Assembly: GCA_002082585.1 (NCBI GenBank)
Contig: CP020563.1
Coordinates: 7,496,001-7,560,000, forward strand
DNA from: Kitasatospora albolonga
GTDB lineage: Bacteria > Actinomycetota > Actinomycetes > Streptomycetales > Streptomycetaceae
Direction: 5' to 3'
DNA length: 64,000 nt
Below the pieces are notes generated by a model. That model searched no databases. It had not been told where the DNA came from and saw nothing but the letters and a program-made list of their open reading frames with translations. The position numbers and the translations under genes were made by a program. Positions within the stretch are counted from its first letter, which is position 1; every line of letters starts with the position of its first letter. Below, piece after piece: positions 43,378 through 51,750 of the stretch.

Positions 43378-43686
43378 ATGCCCACGTACGACGAACAGCT
43401 GCGCGCCCTCGAGGAGCAACTGCGTCGCGACGATCCCGGTTTCGCGGCGGCGATGTCCGAAGGCACCCCGCGCAGCCCCCGTGAGTACCGAAGGCGCAAC
43501 GCCTGGCTCTGCATGGCCTTCGGACTCACCGCCCTGGGCATGGGCATCGCCATCGGCCACGGTCTCCTGATCGCCACGGGCCTGGTGGCGGCGGGAGCCG
43601 CCTCCCACCTCCTCGACCCGCAGCGCGGCCGCCGACGGGGCAAGGACACCCCGGGCAACGGCAGGAGCACCCCCGGCACCGACTGA
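43378..43686 (+). CDS. DUF3040 small membrane protein
   Basis: This 102-residue protein begins PTYDEQLRALEEQLRRDDPGFAAAM, the typical DUF3040 opening (EQ..L..ie.qL..dDP.fa), followed by two membrane segments (about 40-76) and a basic, disordered tail. The family is widespread in actinobacteria, often near cell-division genes, with no known activity. ATG 43378 has a strong GGAGGGAG site. Confidence 0.9.
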   Translation: MPTYDEQLRALEEQLRRDDPGFAAAMSEGTPRSPREYRRRNAWLCMAFGLTALGMGIAIGHGLLIATGLVAAGAASHLLDPQRGRRRGKDTPGNGRSTPGTD

Positions 43687-43734
43687 CCCGCGGCGCCCGC
43701 ACCGCCGCGTCCCGGCCCCCGCATGGGCCGCCCG

Positions 43735-43764
43735 AGGCCCCGACCGCCGAACCGGTCGGGGCCT
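43735..43764. terminator. Bidirectional terminator hairpin
   Basis: AGGCCCCGACCG at 43735-43746 pairs perfectly with 43753-43764 around a six-base loop. It lies between the convergent DUF3040 and DUF2264 genes. Confidence 0.85.
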
Positions 43765-43849
43765 TCGCGCGCCCGGGACGAGACCGTCGTACGGTCCCTT
43801 CCTGCGGCCTCTCCTGCGGTCCGGCGCCCGCCATCCGGTCCGGTCCCGG

Positions 43850-45880
43850 TTACGCGTGGTCCACCGCGACCGTCCCCCGGCCGAAGGCGATCCGTGTCCG
43901 CGTGCCGTCCTCCGCCCAGCGGACCTCGACCGTGACACCGTCCGGACCGGTTCGTCGTCGTACCTCCACCTCGTCCACGACCGTCTCCAGCGGATCGGCG
44001 GAGGGGGCGGGCCCGGCGGTGGGCCGCGGTCCGGAGGGCGGCTCCGGCGGCTCGGCGGTGAGCGACGCGAGGGCCACCAGGACGGCCGTCCCCGTCGCGT
44101 CGGCGGCCAGCCGGGGGAGCACCGCCCAGCGGGTGAACGCCGTCCCCTGCGGAGCCCGTACCTCCTCCCGCGTCTCCCAGCCGTGGAGCCCGTACAGCTG
44201 GGAGCGCACCGGCCCCCCTGGCTCCGTCGCCCAGCCGGTCAGCTCGGCCCGTGCCCCGTCCGGCGCCCCCAGCACCCGGTGCACCCGCAGCTCGTGGCGG
44301 CCCCGCGCCACCGTCACGCTCTCCACCCGGAGCCCGGGGACGGTGGGGGAACCCGGGAACACGGGCACATGCCAGGACCCGGCCCAGCCCCAGCCGTCGC
44401 CGTGGCCGGCCCCGAGCGGGTGGATACGGCGGCGGGCGCTGCGTACCCCGTCGACCGTCACCGACAGGTGGTTGTCCGCCGTGTTCGCCGCCGAGGTCGG
44501 TCCGGTCGCGGTGGAGTAGGCGAGCCGCGCGTAGTGCGGGTCGGCGTCGGCCGCCGACTCGCCCTCGTCCGGGCGGACATGGTCGCTGCCGTGGTTGTGC
44601 AGCCGTACGATCCCGTCCGCCCGCGTCGACTGCACGAGGAACCCGGGCGCCGGTACGGACAGCACCCGGTCGGGGCCCTCGCTCGGCGCCGCCTCCTCCG
44701 CCGACGCCCACAGGGGGTGCCCGGCGGGGGCCAGCAGCGCGACGAACGCCTTCGACGCCCAATACGGCGACGCGGGACCCGAATAGGTTTGCAGTGTCGC
44801 CGTGTGCGGCCCGTGCCAGCCGAGGTTCAGCAGACCGTCGGTGCCGCTCGCACCCCGCTCCAGGAAGTACCGCAGCGACCCGTTGACCAGCCGCCGCGAG
44901 ACCCCGGGGGCGAGCGGTGTGTGCCCGGACACCGCTCCCAGGGCGATGCCCGCGCTCGCGGCGAAGCGGTAGGTCAGCGAGCGCCCGAAGTACAGCGGGG
45001 CCCCGTCGCCGCCGAACATCAGCGAGAAGCTCTCCAGGTGCTCGCGCAGCCGCGCCCCGTGGAGCGCCGACGCCTGCCCGTCGCCCGCCAGATGGGCGTC
45101 CAGCACCGGATACAGGTGCAGCGCCCAGCCGTTGTAGTGGTCGAAGGCGCGCCCGTCCCCGTCGGCGTACCAGCCGTCGCCCCGGTACCAGCCCTCCAGG
45201 AGCTCCAGCGCGCGCTCCCGCGCACGCGCCGTCTCCGCGTCTCCGCGCCCCACCGATTCCAGGAACCCGGCGACCGTGTAAGGGAAGAGGTGCCAGTTGT
45301 TGCCCGACGGAAGGTGGCGCAGCGCACCCCGCAGCCACTGTTCCGTCCGGTCCCGCACCCCGGGCTCCAGCCGGTCCCAGAGCCAGGGCCGGGTGAGCCG
45401 CAGCCCGAGCGCGACGGAGGCGGACTCCACCATGGGCTGCCCCTGCACCGTGTGGTCCAGGACGAGCGGCCAGGACTCCGCGTCGTCCCGCCCCGGGGTA
45501 CGGGTCCCGGACGCGAGGCCCCGGGCGTAACGATCCAGCCAATGGTGCGGGTCCTCGCCCCCGGCCCCGGCGACCCGGAAGGCGGCCGCCAGGAAGGTCC
45601 GCGCGTACCCCTCCAGCCCGTCGGAGCGCACCCCGGAGTGCGAAGGAGGCCCGGGCAGGTCGAGCCGCGCCCCGCCGGGAGTGGCCCACCGCCAGGCGGC
45701 GTGCAGCAGCCCGTCGGCAGCGGCCTCCCAGTGCGCCCTGGTGTACCCGGTGTACGGGCTCGACGCCCGGTCCTCCGGGGGGAGTTCGAAGGCGAGGGCG
45801 GGGAAGGTCGTCATACGGGTGGCCAGGCCCTTCGTGGCGGACGGACGCGATGACGCGGTGACGCGGTACGCGGTCGGCAC
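43850..45880 (-). CDS. DUF2264 protein (probable glycan-active, alpha/alpha-barrel type)
   Basis: This protein of up to 676 residues matches the DUF2264 family: LPPEDRASSPYTGYTRAHWEAAAD near the N terminus, then helical repeats with NNWHLFPYTVAGFLES and DGWYADGDGRAFDHYNGWALHLYPVL, and a C-terminal beta-rich half. The helical part resembles six-hairpin glycosidases and polysaccharide lyases, so action on an oligosaccharide is likely but unproven; no secretion signal is seen. GTG 45880 has AGGA six bases upstream. ATG 45814, without a ribosome site, fits the usual family start. A palindromic operator lies immediately upstream. Confidence 0.88.
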   Translation of the reverse strand: MPTAYRVTASSRPSATKGLATRMTTFPALAFELPPEDRASSPYTGYTRAHWEAAADGLLHAAWRWATPGGARLDLPGPPSHSGVRSDGLEGYARTFLAAAFRVAGAGGEDPHHWLDRYARGLASGTRTPGRDDAESWPLVLDHTVQGQPMVESASVALGLRLTRPWLWDRLEPGVRDRTEQWLRGALRHLPSGNNWHLFPYTVAGFLESVGRGDAETARARERALELLEGWYRGDGWYADGDGRAFDHYNGWALHLYPVLDAHLAGDGQASALHGARLREHLESFSLMFGGDGAPLYFGRSLTYRFAASAGIALGAVSGHTPLAPGVSRRLVNGSLRYFLERGASGTDGLLNLGWHGPHTATLQTYSGPASPYWASKAFVALLAPAGHPLWASAEEAAPSEGPDRVLSVPAPGFLVQSTRADGIVRLHNHGSDHVRPDEGESAADADPHYARLAYSTATGPTSAANTADNHLSVTVDGVRSARRRIHPLGAGHGDGWGWAGSWHVPVFPGSPTVPGLRVESVTVARGRHELRVHRVLGAPDGARAELTGWATEPGGPVRSQLYGLHGWETREEVRAPQGTAFTRWAVLPRLAADATGTAVLVALASLTAEPPEPPSGPRPTAGPAPSADPLETVVDEVEVRRRTGPDGVTVEVRWAEDGTRTRIAFGRGTVAVDHA

Positions 45881-45887
45881 CGGGAAT

Positions 45888-45955
45888 CCTGATCGAGTGA
45901 TCGAAAACGGTCAAGAGATTGACCAAAGGTGGGTCGAAGTGATCAAACGATCAGG
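45888..45955 (-). promoter_or_regulatory. Nested palindromic operator upstream of the DUF2264 gene
   Basis: GGTCAAGAGATTGACC at 45909-45924 is a perfect 6-bp dyad with a four-base spacer. Around it, CCTGATCG at 45888-45895 is the inverse of CGATCAGG at 45948-45955. A/T content is higher here than in the flanks. This looks like a binding site for a repressor of the GntR, LacI or MarR kind that controls the DUF2264 gene. No regulator gene is adjacent. Confidence 0.65.
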
Positions 45956-45994
45956 CGCGGCTGTCCTCAAGCGCCTCGCACGGGGCCTCGGACC

Positions 45995-46519
45995 TCAGGG
46001 AAGCAGCAGCCAGTCCGCACCCACGGCGGCCACCAGACCGACCCCGAGCAGCCAGCTGCCGAGCCGGGTACGGCCGTTCCTGCTGAGCTCGATCACCAGA
46101 CCGCACAGGATGAGCGCGAGCCCGTACACACCGACGACCAGCACCGACGACCGGCTCGCGATGTGCAGGGCGAGGACCACGCCCATCGCGACCATGCCCA
46201 CGGAGGAGAGGACGATCCGCAGCCGCCGGGCCTGACGCGGCGTCAACCTCTTCCCGGAGCCGGAGCCCTCGCTCCCGTGCGCGCCCTCCGCGCCCTCGGT
46301 GTCCCCCGTACGCTCCGCGCCCTCCGCGCCTTCCGTGCTCCCCACGGCCCCCGAGCCCGGCGCGTCACTCTCGTTCGTTCTCCCGCCGGGCTCCGCATCG
46401 GCAGCATCAACCGCATCAGCGGTATCGGTGACCTCGGCGGCCTCGGCTATCGGGGATTCGGTGCCCCGGTCCCGGCTCTTGCGCTGGTCCCGGTCCTGGT
46501 CCTGGTCAGAAGTGCTCAT
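45995..46519 (-). CDS. Small membrane protein with acidic disordered N terminus
   Basis: This 174-residue protein has a first half that is disordered and rich in Asp, Glu, Gly, Ala and Ser (about 1-90), then a basic patch (KRLTPRQARRLR) and two to three membrane segments (about 100-172, IVLSSVGMVAMGVVLALHIA; VLVVGVYGLALILCGLVI; LGSWLLGVGLVAAVGADWLLL). I recognise no family with a known function. ATG 46519 is the only good start. Confidence 0.8.
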   Translation of the reverse strand: MSTSDQDQDRDQRKSRDRGTESPIAEAAEVTDTADAVDAADAEPGGRTNESDAPGSGAVGSTEGAEGAERTGDTEGAEGAHGSEGSGSGKRLTPRQARRLRIVLSSVGMVAMGVVLALHIASRSSVLVVGVYGLALILCGLVIELSRNGRTRLGSWLLGVGLVAAVGADWLLLP

Positions 46520-46640
46520 GGAGCCGGATCGTAATGGCTGCGCGGCGGCCCGGTTCGCGGACCCGGACGTTCCGCCGCCCGCCCGGACCGCAGGAGCACC
46601 GCCCGGACCGCAGAGAGACTCCGCCCCGCCCCTTACCCGG

Positions 46641-47120
46641 CTATCCCAGCAGCCGGGGCGCCTCGGCCGCCGCGTCCACCGTGGGGCCCGTCTCCACCCG
46701 GCCGGCCAACTCCCGGGCCCAGGCGATCAGTCCGCCGACCTCGATCCCGTACGGCCGGGACTCGCCGTACGGGGTGAGCGCGCCCGCGCCCCGGCGCAGC
46801 AGCCGCGCCCCGCCCGCCGTGTTGCCGCGCGCCCCATGGGTCAGCCCCACCGCCACCTGTGCGAGCCCCCGCCACAGCTCGCGCTCGCTCGAAGGCCCCG
46901 ACTTCCAGGCGTCCTCGAACACCTCGTGGGCGTGGAACGGCATCCCCGCGTCCAGCAGCCGCTGCGCCTCCCGCAGGGTTTCGGCCGGTGTGCGGACGAC
47001 GCCCTCCGGCTGCCGATCGACCCCGGGCGCCCCGTACGGCAGCGGGCGCCCCAGCCCGTCCCGGGGGCGCGCGTTGCGCGCCCGGCCCTCGGTGTCACGG
47101 TCCCTGCGCGTCTCGTTCAC
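46641..47120 (-). CDS. DUF309 protein
   Basis: This protein of 159 residues contains the DUF309 signature: AQRLLDAGMPFHAHEVFEDAWKSGP, ELWRGLAQVAVGLTHGARGN and GARLLRRGAGAL. The conserved HEVFE..W and H..RGN motifs suggest a small metal-binding helical fold; the activity is not known. I choose GTG 47120, where conservation plausibly begins; an upstream ATG at 47183 would add 21 residues of unlikely composition. Confidence 0.87.
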   Translation of the reverse strand: MNETRRDRDTEGRARNARPRDGLGRPLPYGAPGVDRQPEGVVRTPAETLREAQRLLDAGMPFHAHEVFEDAWKSGPSSERELWRGLAQVAVGLTHGARGNTAGGARLLRRGAGALTPYGESRPYGIEVGGLIAWARELAGRVETGPTVDAAAEAPRLLG

Positions 47121-47231
47121 TACTCGATTGTGCCTCGTACCTGCAGGGAATCGGCCGAACCCTGTCGGTGAGCACCCGCGCACGACTAGGCTCGGCCGAC
47201 GTCACTGCATGCCATTTGGGGAAGGGTGGGC

Positions 47232-49886
47232 ATGAAGCCGTCCCGGCCGTTGTACGAGCGTGAACCGGAACTCGCCGCTGCCGCGAAGGCGGTGGACGAT
47301 CTGTGCGGAGCGCAGGCCGTCGGCGGGCTCGTGGTCTTCAGCGGGGAGGCGGGGCTCGGCAAGACGGCCCTCCTCGCCGAGATCCGGGCGATGGCCGCCG
47401 ACCGCTGCACCATCTGGTCCGCCCGGGGCGGCGAGACCGTCACCTCCGTACCGTTCCATGTCGTACGGCAGTTGCTTCAGCCCGCGCTCGACCAGTTCCC
47501 GGCCGACGAGAAGCGGTCCCTGTTCGGGGACTGGTACGACACCACCGCGCCCGCGCTCGGCCTCGCCGAGCCCAGCGGCCCGCAGCCCGACCCGCAGGGT
47601 GTCCGGGACGGCCTCGACTACGTCGTCGCCCGGCTCGCCTCCCGCCTCAGCCACCGGCCGTTACTGCTTCTGGTGGACGACGCCCACTGGGCGGACGGCG
47701 AATCCCTCACCTGGCTGGCCTCGTTCACCGCCCGCCTCGGTGAACTGCCGCTCCTCGTCGTCCAGGCGTACCGGCCGCAGGAGATGGCCGAGCGCAACGC
47801 GAGCTATGTCGCCGACCGCGAGGCCGAACGCGGTTCGGACGGCGACAGCACGGTCACCCGGGTCGCCCTGCGCGCGCTGACCCCGGACGCCACCGCCGAA
47901 CTGGCCCGCGCCGCCCTGGGCGAGCACGCCGACGACCCGTTCTGCCGCGAGGTGTGGGCCGTCACCGGGGGCAACCCGTACGAGGCCGTCGAGCTGGTCG
48001 CCAAGGTCCAGGACCAGGAGCTGGCGCCGGTCGAGGAGTCGGCCGGGCAACTGCGGGAGCTGGGCGCCTCCGCCCGGGGCAGCGGGCTCGTCGCCCGGCT
48101 GGAGCGGCTCGGCACCAACGCCAACCGGTTCGCCTGGGCCGCCGCCGTGCTCGGTACCGACATCTCCCAGGAGCTGGCCGCCACCCTCGCTGGGATGAGT
48201 CCGGCGGAGGCCGCCGACTGCACGGCCCGGCTGCGTGACGCCCGTATCGTCAGCGGTTTCGACCCGCTGGAGTTCGTCCACCCGCTGATCGCGACCGCCG
48301 TCTACCGCTCGATCCCGCCCGCCACCCGCACCGCGATGCACGGCCGCGCCGCCTGGGCCATCACCCGGGCCGGTCTCGGTGCCGCCGCGGCCTCCCGGCA
48401 TCTGCTGGAGGTCCACCCGGACGACGACCAGGAACTGGTCGCCCAGCTCCGCGAGGCCGCCGGCCAGCACCTCGCCGTCGGCGCCCCCGAAGCGGCCCGG
48501 CGCTGCCTGGAACGGGCCCTGGAGGAGCCGCCCCGGCCCAAGGACCGCGCGGTCCTGCTGTACGAGCTCGGCTGCGCCACCCTGCTCAGTTCCCCGCCCA
48601 CCACCGTGCAGCACCTGCGGGCGGCCCTGGACATGCCGGGGCTCGACGACGGCCTGCGGGTCGACGCCACGTTCCGGCTCGCCGCCGCCCTCGCCCACAA
48701 CAACCAGCTCAAGGACGCGGCGCTCTCCCTGGCCGCCGAAGCGGCCCGTACGGCTCCGGGACCCGGCCTGATGCGGTTGCAGGCCGCGCACTTCATGTGG
48801 GAGGGCATGCAGGTCACCGAGGACGACGGCCGGGCCCGCTCCCGCCGTCTTGCCCGCAACGCCGACCATCTCAAGGGCCGCGACAACCCCGAGCGGGCGC
48901 TGCTCACCCTGCGGGCCTTCGACGCCATGCTGCGCGGCGAGAACGCCCAGCTCATCGTCGACCTGTGCGAACGCGCCCTGATCGACGGCAGCCCCGCACG
49001 CGGCCTCGGCTGGACCGACTCCGAGTGGGGCTTCGAGCTGCCCACCATGGTCGGCATCACCTACGCCTTCACCGACCAGCTGGACCGGGCCGAGAGCCTC
49101 TTCGGTGAAGCCGTGCGGGCCTTCGAGATCTCCGGCTGGAGCGGGGCCCACCTGGCGTTCGCCCACACCCTGCTCGGTATGGTCCACCGCCGTCGCGGCC
49201 GTCTCGCGGAGGCCGAGGGCTTCCTGCGCGAAGGGCTCCGCCTGGCCGACCGTGTCGGCTCCGGCCTGCCCGTCCACTGGGACGCGGCCTGCCTGCTCAT
49301 CGACACGCTGCTGGCCCGGGGCCGGATCTCCGAGGCCCGCGTGATCGCCGACCGCTACCGCTTCGGACCGCCCTACCCCAGCGCCATGGTGCTGCCGGAC
49401 GGCCCGTGCATCCGGGGCCGCCTGCTGCTCGCCGAAGGCCGTAAGGAGGAGGCCATCGCCGAGCTCGAGGCGGCGGGCGCCGGCCTGGAGGCGCGCGAAC
49501 GGTTCAACGGCATCTGGGCGCCCTGGGCCGGTGACCTCGCCCGGGCGCTGGCCGACGACGACCCGGGCCGTGCGGCGCACCTCGCGGCCCGCGCCCGGGT
49601 GCACGCCGAACGGTTCGGCACGGACACCGCCATCGGCGAAGCCCTGCGCTGCGTCGCACTCTTCGCACCGCCCGAGGAGGCGGAGCAGCTCCTCGCCGAC
49701 GCCGTCCGCCATCTGGAGCGGTCCTCCTCCGCCTACGAGCACGCGCTCGCCCGGGTCGACTACGGGATCGCCATCGGCTCGCACCGGGAGCTGGCCCGGG
49801 CCCAGAAGCAGGCCATGGCCTGCGGAGCCGAGGGGCTGGCGGCCCGCGCCCAGCAGGCGCGGACGTCGATCCGGTCCTCGGAGTGA
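47232..49886 (+). CDS. LAL/MalT-like AAA ATPase without a LuxR helix-turn-helix
   Basis: This 884-residue protein has an N-terminal STAND-type ATPase with Walker A GEAGLGKTALL (about 39-49) and Walker B LLLLVDDAHWAD (about 143-154), then about 550 residues of TPR-like helices. LuxR-family LAL regulators end in a DNA-binding domain, but this one ends at RAQQARTSIRSSE with no helix-turn-helix. It may therefore act through protein partners, or be a derived LAL regulator. ATG 47232 has GAAGG nearby; GTG 47226 is also in frame. tRNA-Pro begins 50 bases downstream. Confidence 0.9.
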   Translation: MKPSRPLYEREPELAAAAKAVDDLCGAQAVGGLVVFSGEAGLGKTALLAEIRAMAADRCTIWSARGGETVTSVPFHVVRQLLQPALDQFPADEKRSLFGDWYDTTAPALGLAEPSGPQPDPQGVRDGLDYVVARLASRLSHRPLLLLVDDAHWADGESLTWLASFTARLGELPLLVVQAYRPQEMAERNASYVADREAERGSDGDSTVTRVALRALTPDATAELARAALGEHADDPFCREVWAVTGGNPYEAVELVAKVQDQELAPVEESAGQLRELGASARGSGLVARLERLGTNANRFAWAAAVLGTDISQELAATLAGMSPAEAADCTARLRDARIVSGFDPLEFVHPLIATAVYRSIPPATRTAMHGRAAWAITRAGLGAAAASRHLLEVHPDDDQELVAQLREAAGQHLAVGAPEAARRCLERALEEPPRPKDRAVLLYELGCATLLSSPPTTVQHLRAALDMPGLDDGLRVDATFRLAAALAHNNQLKDAALSLAAEAARTAPGPGLMRLQAAHFMWEGMQVTEDDGRARSRRLARNADHLKGRDNPERALLTLRAFDAMLRGENAQLIVDLCERALIDGSPARGLGWTDSEWGFELPTMVGITYAFTDQLDRAESLFGEAVRAFEISGWSGAHLAFAHTLLGMVHRRRGRLAEAEGFLREGLRLADRVGSGLPVHWDAACLLIDTLLARGRISEARVIADRYRFGPPYPSAMVLPDGPCIRGRLLLAEGRKEEAIAELEAAGAGLEARERFNGIWAPWAGDLARALADDDPGRAAHLAARARVHAERFGTDTAIGEALRCVALFAPPEEAEQLLADAVRHLERSSSAYEHALARVDYGIAIGSHRELARAQKQAMACGAEGLAARAQQARTSIRSSE

Positions 49887-49936
49887 GGTAATGTTTGTCC
49901 TGCGACGCCGCCCCGGGCAACCGGGCGGAGGAGCAT

Positions 49937-50010
<74 letters not shown>

Positions 50011-50028
50011 CTGGAGACAGTCGCAGAT

Positions 50029-50064
50029 CAGGGCCGGTTTCGGAGCAATCCGAAACCGGCCCTG
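50029..50064 (+). terminator. Terminator of tRNA-Pro
   Basis: CAGGGCCGGTTTCGG at 50029-50043 pairs perfectly with CCGAAACCGGCCCTG at 50050-50064 around a six-base loop. It lies 18 bases after the tRNA. Confidence 0.92.
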
Positions 50065-50165
50065 AAGTCGTTGCATCTCCCGCGACTCCAGGGCGCTTCG
50101 CAGCACCTGGCGCAAGTCGCTGAGTGCTTCCTCCCCTGACGAGGCGCGACCGCTCGGGCTCGCAC

Positions 50166-51743
50166 TCAGCGCGGCCGCGGCGGCCCGTCCGGTGGCCTGT
50201 GCGGGGCCGCCGTGGTCAGCCGGGCGACCAGCTCCCGTTTCAGGACCTTGCCGCTGGGGCCGAGGGGGAAGGCGTCCACGAACTCCACCCGGCGCGGGTA
50301 CTTGTACGGTGCCATCCGCTCCCTGCTCCAGGTGACGATCTCGGCGCCCAGGGCCGGGCCCGGCACTGTGCCGGGGCGGGGTCTCACCACCGCGCACACC
50401 TCCTCGCCGTGGACGGGGTGGGGGAGTCCGACGACGGCTGCCTGGGCGATCGCCGGGTGGTGGGCCAGGACGTCCTCCACCTCGCGCGGGTAGACGTTGT
50501 ACCCGCCGCGCAGCACCACGTCCTTCTTGCGGTCGACGACGGAGAGGTAACCCTCGTCGTCCTTGACGCCCAGGTCGCCCGAGCGGAACCAGCCGTCCAC
50601 GATGGCCTCGGTGGTCGCCTCCGGCCGGTTGAGGTAGCCGGCCATCACGTTGTGCCCCCGGATGACGATCTCCCCCGTCTCGCCGACGGGCAGCAGCTCG
50701 ATCCTGTCCTCCACCTCGGCTCTGGCGATCTCGACCTCGACGCCCCAGATCGGCCGGCCCACCGTGCCCGGCCGGAGCGGCCACGCCTTCTGGTTGTAGG
50801 CCACCACCGGGGAGGTCTCGGTGAGTCCGTACCCTTCGAGGACCGGGCAGCCGAACGTCTCCCGGAACGCGTCCAGGACCGCCACCGGCAGCGCGGCGCC
50901 GCCGGAGAACGCGCGGTCGAGCGCGGGCCTGCGCGGGTCGGCGCGGGCCGCGTCGAGGAGGGCCGTGTACATCGTCGGGACCCCCATGAACACGGTGCAG
51001 CCCTCCCGCACCATGAGGTCCAGCGCGCCCGGCCCGTCGAACCGGGGCATCAGCACCAGGGTCGCCCCCGCCCGGAAGCAGGTGTTCATGCCGCAGATCT
51101 GACCGAAGGTGTGGAACAGCGGCAGACAGCCGAGCAGGACGTCGTCCGCGGTGAAGTCGAACGGCGACAGCATGGTCGTGTCGACGTTCATCACCACGTT
51201 GAGATGGGTGAGCAGGGCGCCCTTGGGGCGGCCGGTGGTGCCGGAGGTGTAGAGGATCACCGCGATGTCCTCGGGCGCGCGCGGCACCTGACGGTCGATC
51301 GGGGTGCTCCCTGCCGCGAGCGCGTCCAGCCGTGGCGCGGATGACCTTTCCTCTTCCATGACGGTGAGTACGGGCGTGCCGGTGGTCTCCGCCGCCCTGC
51401 CGCCCTCGGCCAGGAGCGGGGCGGCGCAGATCAGTGCCGCCGCCCCGGAGTCCTGGAGGACGTACGCGATCTCGTCCGCCCGGAGCAGGGCGTGGACCGG
51501 GACCGCGATCGCGCCGAGCGCGAGCACACCGAAGTAGGCCGACGGGAAGTGCGGTGTGCTGGGCAGCAGCAGCGCCACCTTGTCGCCGGGGCCGATGCCC
51601 CGCGCGCGCAGCGCCGCCGCGTATCTCCGTGCCTCGTCCCAGAGTTCGCGGTAGGTGATCTTCCGCGCACCGGACACGACCGCCGGGTGCTCCGGTCGCC
51701 GTAGCGCGGATTCGGCGAGGATGGACGCCACAGAGAGGGTCAC
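50166..51743 (-). CDS. Acyl-CoA ligase of the C5N pathway
   Basis: This ANL-superfamily acyl-CoA ligase of 525 residues has YTSGTTGRPKG (about 170), GYGLTETSP (about 310), the hinge region GWFRSGDLG...DRKKDVVLRGGYNVYP, and the catalytic Lys in PSGKVLKREL near the end. Next to an ALA synthase and an amide synthetase it fits the enzyme that makes 5-aminolevulinyl-CoA, which cyclises to the C5N ring (as AsuD3 or MoeA4 do). GTG 51743 starts seven bases after the amide synthetase stop, with GGGTGAG before it; the longer frame upstream is ignored. It is the gene closest to tRNA-Pro. Confidence 0.9.
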   Translation of the reverse strand: MTLSVASILAESALRRPEHPAVVSGARKITYRELWDEARRYAAALRARGIGPGDKVALLLPSTPHFPSAYFGVLALGAIAVPVHALLRADEIAYVLQDSGAAALICAAPLLAEGGRAAETTGTPVLTVMEEERSSAPRLDALAAGSTPIDRQVPRAPEDIAVILYTSGTTGRPKGALLTHLNVVMNVDTTMLSPFDFTADDVLLGCLPLFHTFGQICGMNTCFRAGATLVLMPRFDGPGALDLMVREGCTVFMGVPTMYTALLDAARADPRRPALDRAFSGGAALPVAVLDAFRETFGCPVLEGYGLTETSPVVAYNQKAWPLRPGTVGRPIWGVEVEIARAEVEDRIELLPVGETGEIVIRGHNVMAGYLNRPEATTEAIVDGWFRSGDLGVKDDEGYLSVVDRKKDVVLRGGYNVYPREVEDVLAHHPAIAQAAVVGLPHPVHGEEVCAVVRPRPGTVPGPALGAEIVTWSRERMAPYKYPRRVEFVDAFPLGPSGKVLKRELVARLTTAAPHRPPDGPPRPR

Positions 51744-51750
51744 GGGCGTC

